From Branchiostoma floridae (taxonomy: Eukaryota > Chordata > Leptocardii > Amphioxiformes > Branchiostomatidae): a DNA stretch of 60,000 bases. Shown in pieces: positions 50,335 through 60,000 of this stretch. The DNA is taken from the NCBI RefSeq assembly GCF_000003815.2, contig NC_049995.1, forward strand, positions 13,418,062 through 13,478,061. The letters are read 5' to 3'. The position numbers and the translations under genes were made by a program. The first letter of the stretch is position 1. Each line of letters starts with the position of its first letter. The notes below the pieces were generated by a model. The model searched no databases and was not told the origin of the DNA. It saw only the letters and a list, made by a program, of their open reading frames with translations.

Positions 50335-53300
50335 ATGGCCGCCACGTTTCGTTCTACCCGCCGACTCCTGACTTCGGCAGCTCTAGTGGTGCTGATACAA
50401 CTGGCGTTTTCTATCGGTGAGTTAAATCTTCGTTCGAAAAGTCTATCCAAGAAGGTCCCTCTTTTCAACCTCCTTGGTCTAACACAAAAGAATTGTGGGC
50501 TTTCTTATCTATCAGTACAGTAGCAAATGTTTGCACAACATTCAGCCGACTTCTGACAGGTAGCTATAGTTGTCTTAAATCGCTATTCGGTTCTTGCATA
50601 CTTGCATACAATGTACTTTCTTCAGTTAAGGAAGACAGAGCTTATTGTGTACTGATCTACTCGCTTTCTGTGTATTATACATAAGATTATATCATACAGT
50701 TTATAGTTGCACTAGTGAGAAAGAAATCCCACGGCGGATTCGAATGTAAACGTTATGTCAAAGCACTAAAGATGGATCATATCATAACGTGATCATGATT
50801 TAAACCTAGCTTATAATGCTGACAGCCAGCATTTTTTATTTATCACCTCAAAGTCAAAAGTCTTTGAAAGTCTAATAGCTATATCCAGGTGCGTAAATCT
50901 AAATGCCTTTGATGCCCAAATGACCTATCTCCTCATAGTCAGTATACAGTGAATGTTTATATGAGAAATGGGAGGATTTTGGAATCGGGAGTGTGCAAAC
51001 GTTATTTATAAGTTTTGAGGATAGTCCGTCCCCTACTTATAAGGGGCAGACTAAGTTATCGCCGCGGCCTCTTGGGCGTCAGAGATCCGAGGGAACCGGT
51101 GTGTGGACGCGGTAGCCTGTCGGTATCTCAAGTCTCTGATCAGGGGCATGTATATCTTTTGTTCTGGCTTACACAAGACAATAGTGTTCAATTTCAATTC
51201 ACACCAAAGAGATGCCCGAGGGGACATTAACCTTTTTACTTCACGGGACTGGTAGCTGTAAATGTCTTCACACAGTCAAGGCTGCCATTCAGGGGACTGA
51301 GGCAAAATTTCCTCGGGGGAATGTCGTCCCTACTGCCGAAGAGCTGACTTGTCGAAGCCCTGATAACAGACAGGATTTCTGGTGTCCTGAACCCAACTAC
51401 TACGCGATATCTACATAGATAGTTGCGTATGCATGTCGTCGTGTATGGCGCCGTCGAGTGTTGGGCTCAGACCCGCAGATAGTATAGGTCTATGCTCGCC
51501 ATGCCTCTTAGAGTCCTACGATGCGCCCTTGAGAATGGCACTTTACACGACCTTCCTCAATTTCAAACAGGTGAAAAAATGGGTACCCGACTTCGGTCGG
51601 TGAGGTAAAAGACTACCTTTACCTTCTGTCTGTGCTTTGTATGTGACACTGTTAAAATTAAGTCAGAAAATTGAGAGCAGAGCTACATTGTTCCCGTCTG
51701 TCCAAAAGCAAAAAAGGTCCTCATGGCAAAGGTGAATAGTCAGACAGGTGCGACCTGTGGGTTACCTGTGCGGTTCAGGACTCACCTGTCAATTGATCAA
51801 GTGACCTGTAGGACGCGTCATTAAAGACAAAGACACAACTGCGTGCATTTGTCCCAGAAAATATCAGGTTGCCCGTTAAAGAAAAGGGACTATAGAGACA
51901 GTAGTGGAGTCAAACGGCCTTGCATTAAACAAATGAGCTTGAAAGAATAAAAATAAGCAAAATAACCAGAAATTACAGGTATCATTTGTCATCGTTACTC
52001 TAATATGGTTATAGTTAACGATGTTTATTGAGTTTACTATCAAGTTGATAAAGTTAAAGTTTATTTTCTATCAATACCATGTAGTTAAATGCCCATTCTC
52101 AGACATGTATAAACATGCGCCACGGACCAATTAAAAGGCCCCATTCTATGTTGGTTATGACGCCGTAACACATAGATTCTGGCTAACCCGGTGTTAAACA
52201 GAATCAACACTCCCTCACTCGCTCACTCGGTGGTTTTATTCAGTAGCAAAGGACCAGGCGTTATGGCACCATATACACCTCGGGGTGGGTTATAAACCCA
52301 TAATTGTTTATCTGAGTGTAAAGTTTATTGTTGTTTGTTTACAGGCACAACGTCGGGACAAACAACTGCAGCAGCGGGTTCTACTGCAGCCCCCAGTACT
52401 GCAGCACCCTCCACTGCAGCCACAACTGCAGCACCTGTGCCTCCCATTCGGTACGAGATCGTGCTGGTGTACGAGTCCTGCTCCATCTGGGCTATCATCC
52501 TGATGTTGACCATCCTTGTAGCGGATGCAAGCAGTAAGTATAACTGTTATATCATACTTCAATAAAGGTTAGACATCCAGGTAATAAAATACGACATAAA
52601 CAACCACTACACCTGTGATTTCGATTGGGTACGAAGTTGTGCTGGTGTATGAGGCTTGTTCCATCTGGGCTATTATCCTGATGTTGACTATCCTCGTAGC
52701 GGATGCAAGCAGTAAGTATAACGTTATGATTAGTTCACCTTCATCCGTGGGGTAACCTGGCGATAAAGTATGAAGCTCTTCAAAAGTCCAGTGTGCGACC
52801 AGTTCGTACAATTCATAAAGCAAGAATCTTACATGGTTACAGTTGATTTCGCCACAACGTCATTTCGTCAACGGCATTTGTGGCAAACTGACATTGTGGC
52901 GAAACGACATGTTACCATATTACATACTCAACTATGACATGTTCTACATTGAAGAGAATATTTTCTGATTTTCATGTCTTTTCACTCTGTTTGCAGTGAA
53001 CTACACAGTCGTGAAGCACGTGGCCAGTATCGGACCCCTGGTCAACCTGATAATCGCCGGAACGTGCCTTGTTTTGGCTCCCATCCCATTCAACAACGGG
53101 AACAGTAAGTCATGCCGCTTTCTAGATCATAACAAAGTTCTTTTGCAGGATAATCTCGATTGCAAAGTTCTCTTTTTTAAACAGTGGTTGAGACATATAG
53201 ATACTAATACAGAATTATACAGCAACATATTTCAAACATTTTTGACAGACCTAAAGTTAATGTCGCACATAAATTGAAATATCCATGTTTCTGAACATAT

Positions 53301-53702
53301 ATAGTATGAAATAAGAAGAACAAAGTCTTGAGTAATTGCTGTCTTGCCCACAAGCTGGCAATATGACTGGTACTGTTGAGATGCAGATGTATCCGCTCTT
53401 TATTTGTATTTCGATGCTTGCCATTTAATACTTTTGTTCTCCCTTCGTGAGCACTTACTTGTTGCATTTTATAAAGGGAGAGGAGCTAAGTTCTTTAGTG
53501 CCAACGTTCATACTTTTTTCAGACAGTACTAGTGTAGTACTGAAGTCAGGGGACATGTAAAATATAATAGCTCGTTATATATATGTGTATATTTGACGTA
53601 ATCTATGTTGTTATTGTTTGTTACCATGGTTACTTACACACTTCATTGTATCATTGATTGTAACATTGTGAATGAAGAATAAAATGTGAAAAAAATAAAA
53701 AT

Positions 53703-53733
<31 letters not shown>

Positions 53734-54739
53734 CTTTTGCACAATTGACATTTCGGAACGTCGATGAACGTTAGACGTCCATGTAGTAAGATACGGCAAA
53801 AAGAAGGTACTCAGGCAGCTGGGAATTATTTTGGTGTTTTCAAATCATATCCAGTTGCTTGGGTAAACTGCTTAAGCCCCCTTTACAAATCAAGAATTTA
53901 GCTCGGCCGAGTTGTCAGTGAGCTCGAGAAATTCCGAGGAGGTATGACCCTGATGCCAACGAAGAAACTCTGCCATTTATTCGTAGGCATCAGGGTCATG
54001 CCTCCTCGTAATACAGATCTCGACCACAACTCGGCCGAGCTAAGGTCTTGATTTGTAAAAGCCGGCTTTAGGACGCCTTTCCATTAGACGGCGATCGCGC
54101 TGCGCTCTCACTGCGACCTAAATAGGATATGTGTAACCCTTGCTTTCACACTGGGTATATCATACAAAACGTAAATGTAAGAATGTGACTGAGAAGACAA
54201 TAAAACACATACAGTGTAGAAAGATTCGTTTCTTTTCAATAGAATTCGTTGTGTGATCTGTAAAATGTTAGGTCGCAGAGTCGCAGAGACAGCACGGCGA
54301 GAGTGCCGTTTTAGTGGCCTGGAGTTTGGCCATTTTGTGCATCTAGTCGCTTCCGAAGCTTCAGCGATACTTTAATCTCTAGAACTAAATGGAGAGTTCC
54401 CTTTTTATCCAACTTTAGTGATTTAATTGTAACGTGTCCCCTTCAATGTATTTTAGGCAGGCAGCCTGGGTTTACCACCGTTATGATCCAGGGGTCCATC
54501 GTGGCCGCGCTGAGCTTCTTCGCGGCATTTGCCGGCTTCTCGGCCAAGAAGCACATCGGTATGTGTGTTACACACACACGCAGACACACACACGCACGCA
54601 CGCACACACACACACACACACACACCTGCACACGCACACGCACACTGACTTACTCATTTTAGTTTGTGTACACAAATATGCACTCACACAGACACGCACA
54701 CGCACGCACGCACACGCACGCACGCACGCACGCACGCAC

Positions 54740-54791
<52 letters not shown>

Positions 54792-56529
54792 GGCGCATGT
54801 GTGTGTCCCTTTGTATGCAACATGACCACCATACAACTCTTCATTGTGTCCTCTGCCACATATTGTGTAGCTTAGAATCTACCACGTGTACGTTGTACCA
54901 ACCTACGTACTTACTTAGGACTGCTGCTTATCCCTGGTTAGTACATTGTACAAGATGAATGTAACCATCCTGTAGTCTGATACAACGTGTTGTCGCACAT
55001 AGCGCTTGTTACAATTTTTGTACGGTAAACTTTGACGTTCATTACATTTTGTAGGTGACGGTTCCACAAACAAGGACTTCCCGTACACGACCATGTCCCT
55101 CCTCTGCAGCGTGGGAATGATGCCTGCCATCGCAGGAACCATCATGTCTGCTATCGACGTCGCACCTGGTAACTATGGAAACAAATAATAGAAAAGTTAT
55201 TGTTACTGGGTGGGCCGACTACTCTCACTCACTCTCTATCTTTCTTTCTGTCTTTATATTTTTCTGTCTCTCTGTCTCTCTCTCTCTTTCTCGTTGCAAT
55301 AACTTTAACTCCTTAACCTTGAGAGCAGATCCTCTGGCAATCATTCTGATTGACCAGGAAAGCTAGTGGGTCACATGTACAACTGGAACTGTTACCAGTG
55401 GCCCGGTATGATTATGGGCTCTATCATATCACATTGTGTACTAACGATTGACTCTGTAACTCGTACCTTGCAGGTTGCTAGTGGCCCGGTATGATTTTGG
55501 GCTCTATCGCATCATGTTGTGTTACAGTAGTAACGATAAACTCTGTAACTCGTACCATGCAGGGTGCCAGTGGCCCGGTATGATTATGGGCTCTATCGCA
55601 TCATGCTGTGTAGTAACGATAAACTCTGTGACTCGTACCTTGCAGGTTACCAGTGGCCCGGTATGATTATGGGCTCTATCTGCACCGGCTTGATGGCAGG
55701 ATGTATCATCTGGTACATCACACGTGCTGTTACCCATAAGAAGAGAGTCGCCAGAGGTAAGCATCATAGCCTTCTTCCGCACACTGTGTGATCAAAACCC
55801 GTGTTACATAATACTATTTGTTGTTTGTCCCAAAAATAAGGCAATCTTAGTGATTAAAGAAATAAAGCCTACTGAAAAGAAACTCCCTAATATAGTATAT
55901 ACTTCGGTACTCTGAGACTTATTAAATCCAACGCACTTATCCAGAATAGTATACGTAGGGACGACACAATGCCTTGCACTGCTACTAGTTACTCCAAGTA
56001 CCATGCTTACTTCAGTATTAGATGTTCGCTTATAATAACTCTATTGTCGTGCGTTTTAGATATTTGTTATTTTGATCGTATTTGTTCTGTCCTTTTCAGT
56101 TGCTGAGACTACAAATAATGTGAGGTAAGCTCAGAAATGATTTTTACTTTGCTTCCGTTTTGGCACGGTTATACTTTTCATATTTCCTGAAGTGGAGCTA
56201 CAAAGCAACAAAAATATTATTCTGTAGCTGTATTGTTTTATGATTATCTAGCCTTCTAATAGACTCCGGTTATGTTCAAATACAATGGATGAAAAATATC
56301 AGCGCAAAAAGAAAGCTTAAAGTAAAAAAAAATATATCATCGCAATCTTTGTGTAGTTGGCAATGATTCAAACAAGTTTAATATCATGTGATTGTTGCTA
56401 ATCCCTACATTGATCATCATCATCATCTGTCTGATCAAATGACTCTATTGAAGACGAAATTGCAAGAATAACGAATTTAATAATTTCCTTACATTCTTCT
56501 TCCACAGCTTAAAAGTCCAGGAGTATTAG
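50335..56529 (+). CDS. Gene D: signal peptide plus five-helix membrane protein
   Basis: Exons 50335-50416, 52345-52533, 52997-53104, 54457-54558, 55055-55168, 55646-55756, 56100-56124 and 56508-56529 (TAG) give 250 residues with the family's phases (1 for six introns, 2 for the last). The stalk in exon 2 is 189 bases, as in C (GSTAAPSTAAPSTAATTAAP). Helices follow one per exon. Differences from B and C: exon 5 is 6 bases shorter with a changed loop (DGSTNKDFPYTTM), the NGS sequon after helix 2 is lost (NNGNSRQ), and the tail ends SLKVQEY. Exon 2 and exon 6 each have extra partial copies in the neighbouring introns. Donor GTAACT of exon 5 is weak. The frame is intact, so the gene is likely functional. 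Function unknown. Confidence 0.87.
50417..52344. other. Gene D intron 1
   Basis: Shares a block with B and C intron 1 (about 51801-51880: AGTGACCTGTAGGACGCG, AAGACAAAGACAC, GTCCCAGAAAATATC). A GC-rich stretch at 51015-51540 carries two overlapping frames (71 and 68 codons) that I cannot identify. No exon with splice sites seen. Confidence 0.55.
52609..52713 (+). pseudogene. Duplicated partial copy of gene D exon 2
   Basis: From ACACCTGTG through YEVVLVYEACSIWAIILM-like codons to GGATGCAAGCA and the donor GTAAGTATAACGTTA, it repeats the 3' part of exon 2 with its donor. It lacks the Thr/Ala stalk and a proper acceptor. The nearest candidate acceptor (CATCCAG before 52581) would read into a stop in the needed phase. 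Its helix codons are intact. Confidence 0.75.
53148..53727 (+). mobile_element. Poly-A retroposon with 14-bp target duplication, gene D intron 3
   Basis: AAAGTTCTTTTGCA occurs at 53134-53147 and again at 53728-53741, right after a tract of about 26 A. An AATAAA-like GAATAAAATG precedes the tail. This is the signature of LINE-driven insertion of an RNA copy. The body (about 550 bp) has no clear frame; it may be a truncated LINE 3' end. Confidence 0.85.
53869..54060. mobile_element. Fold-back element in gene D intron 3
   Basis: CTTTACAAATCAAGA, TTAGCTCGGCCGAGTTGT and a GAGGAGG-ATGACCCTGATGCC stretch at the left are repeated as complements at the right (GGCATCAGGGTCATGCCTCC, ACAACTCGGCCGAGCTAA, TCTTGATTTGTAAA). 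About 190 bp, non-coding. Confidence 0.85.
54090..54305 (+). mobile_element. Interspersed repeat, second copy (see gene B 3' UTR)
   Basis: Opposite-orientation copy of the repeat at 37635-37850, lying directly after the fold-back element. Ends GGCGATCGCGCTGCG and GCACGGCGAGAGTGCCG look loosely inverted. Confidence 0.6.
54565..54790. repeat. (CA)n-rich microsatellites in gene D intron 4
   Basis: Two CACA/CACG arrays (about 54570-54643 and 54680-54789) beginning shortly after the exon 4 donor, parallel to the array in gene B intron 2. They create spurious frames on both strands. Confidence 0.95.
55385..55645 (+). repeat. Three decoy copies of the gene D exon 6 acceptor and exon start
   Basis: The start of exon 6 (AGTGGCCCGGTATGATTATG, GGCTCTATC) is present at about 55394, 55481 and 55567 before the true exon at 55646. 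Two of the copies also have a preceding ACTCGTACC-TGCAG acceptor like the real one, and each copy has CATCA-G/ATTGTGT instead of the rest of the exon. Period about 85-90 bp. Confidence 0.9.
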
Positions 56530-56771
56530 TGAAACAACAAGGCGACGAGGTGAAGAGACGAAAAACTAAATCTACCAGAAAAATCACCCATCCTTCCATC
56601 AACCCATCATTCCGTCCATTTGCAGTAAATGAGAACTATCACCCATAGTCTTTGAATATGCGAAGTTCCGCTGCCTACACCACGTTGGCAAGAGTCAAAA
56701 ACCGTTCATCTCTGATTAGAGAGCTTCAATCCCATTCTCAGAACTATAAACTGAGGACATCGGGATTCTTT

Positions 56772-56932
56772 TAATCTCCAAGCAGATCCTACGGTACCAT
56801 AAGATAGTACTAAAGCTCGCCAAAGGGATTCAAACGGTAACCGGTAGAAAACGCACTCCTAGGCCGGCTTCACTCCTCTGCCAGCTTTTGATACTATCTT
56901 AAACTTATGCTACGGTAACTGCTTGGATATTA
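56772..56932. mobile_element. Short TIR element, family 1, copy 3, in gene D 3' flank
   Basis: TAATCTCCAAGCAGATCCTA at the left and GCTACGGTAACTGCTTGGAT-ATTA at the right. The inner CCTAGGCCGGCTTCACTCCT and CTGCCAGCTTTTGATACTAT are the reverse complement of the arrangement in copy 2, so it is inverted relative to it. Confidence 0.82.
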
Positions 56933-57537
56933 GCATTCTTTATCTCTTTGCATATGTATATAAGTGATATATTTGGAGCTGATTGTGAAGAGTAATAGGA
57001 CTTTTTTATTAAGAATTTTACATGGAAAAGTGAAATATGCTGCAAACCTAAACAAACCTACATATCATTTTAGTCAAATTGAATATTAGTTAGACATTAG
57101 GTGAGCGTACTATGTACGTTGCTGGCTTTGCATGAAACTTGATTACATTTCAATTGTTTGTTTTGCTTTCTTTGCTTGATGGTTGTTTTACAAAAAATGA
57201 CTTGTTATATTGAATATTTGTTGCTGTATATGATATGGAATATTTAGTAATACAATGTAGAAATTAACAAACTGTCCACCAGTAAACCGGTTGTAATGCT
57301 TATACTAGACAAAATACATTTCATATTATTCAACATCTAGACCATATTTTGTGTTTGGGTTAAAGACAACCAAAAATAAGCATTCAGACTATCAGGTGTG
57401 TAGTGCGTAAAATACAATTACGTAATGAGTGTTTGCAACAGAAATATTAGCCTCTATCTGTATGTACATTTGCTGGAATAAAATGTCATTATAATGCGAG
57501 TTCTTTTGAATAGACATAGAGTTTCTTTACACTTTCT

Positions 57538-57543
57538 AATAAA
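57538..57543 (+). promoter_or_regulatory. Candidate poly(A) signal of gene D
   Basis: AATAAA after GTTTCTTTACACTTTCTA, which resembles the gene C flank (GTTTCTTTACATTTTCTA near 49201). An upstream alternative is at 57477-57482. Confidence 0.35.
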
Positions 57544-59002
57544 AGTATACATTCTTCTAATACTTGCAAGTTTACGGCGTTTTGTACTTTGGCTTGCATG
57601 TTGCTTTTCTACTCTAGCTTGATGTTACATGTAGATGAATGCTTATATATTCACAGACATGTAGAGTAACCGTGACTTGGATTACACTGGCATGTGTTTT
57701 TCTCTATCTAAATGTACACACATCCATTTTCATCCATGGAAGACCCCCATTAGGCATTTAATGCACAACTTAGAATATATGTCCACCTATTCTTGATTTA
57801 TGTTCTTCCTTCAAAGCAAACGGGAGGTCTAGAAAAAGTTGTGCTAGCCCTCGCAGGCTTGACACAGAACACATATGTGCAGACCTTGCACCTTCGCCTG
57901 CGCCTTCTAGTGACCTAGAAAAGCATTACACGCAAGGTCTCTTTTGGTCACCGTCGATATCATAATGAAGAGAAAAAGATGTGTGGGGCAAATTTCGGTA
58001 TTTCCGGACTTGCGCAGATGACCCAGTTTTAGCCCATACAGAATGCTTAGGTAGGCTTGGGAAAAGTGGCAGTAAAATTGTTTTTCTTGAGATATGTTTG
58101 GATTTTGGAGGTGCATATTATAGGTAAGGCTGCATAGGTAAGGGTTGTAGTTTCTATATTATGTTGAAAAAACAGATTTTTAGTGATATTTGTGGCTGCA
58201 GTAGGCCTTAGAAGTTAGGTGTTTTGGTGTTGTTTACATGCAGTGAAAGGGGGTGAAAGGTCTCCCACCTATGTTTTGATGGCATATAATATAATTCCGC
58301 CGTAAATTCCGTAATTCCTTTTTTTGTCGTTAAATTACTCTTCAGAGGTCGGACAACCATGCCAATGTGAGTTTTTCATGTTCTAAAAGTCAGGTAGGTG
58401 ATTTTTGACAGCCTTTTTCTCCCATGATCCCTATTGTTAAGAATATGCATATGAAATACTGAAATGCAGCCTGTGGGCAAAGGTTTGTAGCTGTTGCCAT
58501 TCGGCGCTAACTCAGACGACCTCAATACGACAGTAATCTAGGTGCGTCCATAGGACTGTACGATTTCGATACACATACACATACACATACACATACACGA
58601 CCACACTGTAGACAAGCAGTCTATTGATTTTTCAGTCCGGTTGTAATAATAATACACTCTACAAAAAACCTCTGCCGCATCCGGTAACCCTCCTGTTGTT
58701 AGTGGTTTCGCCCAACAACCCGGACGTAAAAGATGTCCGTGAACCTGAACCTCTTGACACACCTTCTGGACAGATCAGATTAGAAGTCTATCGGGACCCT
58801 TCGTTCTTTCTAGATCTCATTATCGCAGAGTAAAGTTCTTAACATCTTAGAACAAATTTAAAGTCACTTGGGGACAACACAAGTTAGGAAAGAGGTAGCC
58901 ATAAGGTCGTAAAACGAAGCATAAGAGGGAATCTTTCAAACGGTTTTAGTTGGTGTGTGAGAGCCAACTATTTGACAGAGACTTCGGACGATCACAGCTA
59001 CC

Positions 59003-59752
59003 ATGTCGGCTGCCACCCCCACCACGCTGGCGGAGTTTGAGGCGTCTGCACGGCAGAAAGCGACAGCGTTCGCGTGGAGCTACCTGAGCCGGCCCGGTGA
59101 GGACGGACAGACTCACACTGATAACCGTCGGGCTTTTAAACGGTAATGTTACATCACACCAACCGTTTTTACTCTATTGGGACTAGAGCTGTGTAACAAC
59201 AGCATCTAAAGACGGGTTATTCATTGTATTACCGTGTCAAAAGAGATATAAAATTGTGTGTAACCGCAGGAATATGAAGCAACCGTTTGTAAACACAACT
59301 TAGGGTCACCGGATACGCTCCGCTACATTTGAGCATATCAGGTTTCGGTCAACTTGATTGTAATACATTACGCTCTAAGCTGGGTGTTGGCCGTTATTTT
59401 CTTCCATCCCAGAATGGTTAAGTGACGATTTCAACTGGAGATCTTATCATTGGACATCCAAATTTGCATTGCTGTATACAAAACAAGTTGACTTTTGCCG
59501 AATAAAAATTTATCTACGTAAAGTTGTGAAGTGAAAACTTTTCTGTATTTAAAGTTTTTCTTTTCAAAATCAGTAACATGAACGTTCTATTGCTTTCAAG
59601 CTATCGCCTCATTCCACGGAATCTGCGTGACGTGTACATCCGGGACACTTCTGTGACCATATTAGGTACCAAGCTGGATTTCCCAGTGGCCATTGCGCCA
59701 ACAGCCACGCACCTATTGTTTCATCCTGAGGCGGAGTTGACGACTGCAAGAG
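59003..59752 (+). CDS. 2-hydroxyacid oxidase (FMN-dependent), first two coding exons, runs off the right edge
   Basis: Exons 59003-59142 (phase 2 donor GTAATG) and 59601-59752 (acceptor TTTCAAG, phase 1 donor GTATGG) give 97 residues. MSAATPTTLAEFEASARQKA, then WSYLSRPGEDGQTHTDNRRA and FKRYRLIPRNLRDV, followed by TSVTILGTKLDFPVAIAP, TATHLLFHPEAEL and TTARG, follow the N-terminal pattern of glycolate/hydroxyacid oxidases: a YY/SY-xSG-like segment, N-xx-AF-R, PR-LRDV, LG, P-IAPTA and HP-AE--TARG. Enzymes of this family oxidise alpha-hydroxy acids to 2-oxo acids with FMN and O2, usually in peroxisomes. The catalytic His/Arg region lies in exons beyond the window. Which HAO paralogue this is cannot be told from these exons. 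Confidence 0.92.
59143..59600. other. Oxidase intron 1
   Basis: AT-rich intron of 458 bases between the two coding exons. Nothing else recognised. Confidence 0.8.
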
Positions 59753-60000
59753 GTATGGAATAAGCTCGTTCAGAATTCCGAGTACGCATGCGTGGTGATA
59801 GGGATTGTGGGTAATATGTCAAAGGTGAAGGTCCCTGATACATAAAGAAAGCATGCCTGGACATTGTTATGCAAATTCGGACAAGGTTCAAGACGAGAAC
59901 TGTTTACAAGTTGGACAAATTCCTGTTGCTACTCAAGCGTACTCAGAAGAGTGTGAACGACCTTATACACTGTAGATGCTATAGAAGTCATAGAAGCCAC

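Larger units (their letters stand above)
56530..59002. other. Gene D 3' UTR, intergenic DNA and oxidase 5' region
   Basis: Post-stop sequence matches B and C. A family-1 TIR element (56772-56932), candidate poly(A) signals (57477-57482, 57538-57543) and an (ACATAC)n stretch near 58569-58597 are present. No further gene seen; the open frame at 58624-58833 is not convincing. Confidence 0.6.

Noticed and set aside
54434-54958. 174-codon frame after gene D exon 4
   Set aside because: It is out of frame with the real exon and runs through CA repeats; the family phase and donor at 54559 explain the exon.
58624-58833. 69-codon frame upstream of the oxidase
   Set aside because: The later half (PEPLDTPSGQIRLEVYRD) looks protein-like, but there is no supporting start context, splice site or family resemblance.

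Overview
This is animal nuclear DNA. It has many exons with GT/AG introns, long AT-rich introns packed with short inverted-repeat transposons, a Pol III tRNA gene and a 100-base assembly gap. Cephalochordate (amphioxus) is my best guess from gene style and repeat content, but nothing in the window proves the species.

Layout, left to right. (1) About 0.86-21.2 kb, plus strand: the 3' half of a membrane receptor gene whose ectodomain lies left of the window. Two alternative exit points are visible. One is a transmembrane exon that stops after a short basic tail (860-996). The other is a second transmembrane exon (2888-3001) followed by at least ten tail exons with up to 14 tyrosine motifs (several ITIM-like), lysine-rich spacers, a proline-rich SH3-type stretch and a C-terminal PDZ-type ligand. 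Most tail exons are phase 1 at both ends and carry one tyrosine motif each. One exon (3786-3898) would shift the frame and truncate the tail. (2) 24.8 kb: a tRNA-Asp(GTC) gene with its Pol III terminator. (3) 26.0-56.5 kb: four tandem paralogues, here called A, B, C and D, of a family I do not recognise. Each has a signal peptide, a Thr/Ala-rich extracellular stub and five hydrophobic segments. In B-D each segment has its own exon, and nearly all introns are phase 1. B, C and D share TATA promoters, upstream repeats carrying RFX X-box-like sites, intronic blocks and 3' UTR sequence, so they are recent segmental duplicates. A is divergent and carries two helices in one exon. (4) 59.0 kb to the end: the first two coding exons of an FMN-dependent 2-hydroxyacid oxidase, which runs off the right edge.

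Non-genic sequence is dominated by small TIR elements (several with clean target-site duplications), LINE 3' fragments, a poly-A retroposon with a 14-bp target duplication, a hammerhead-ribozyme-like motif of the kind carried by Penelope-like elements, microsatellites and many local tandem duplications. Some duplications copied pieces of exons (gene D exons 2 and 6, and the receptor's last exon), and one transposon split gene C's promoter.

The most interesting candidates are the uncharacterised five-helix tandem family with its one-helix-per-exon design and X-box-rich promoters, and the receptor tail built from interchangeable tyrosine-motif exons.
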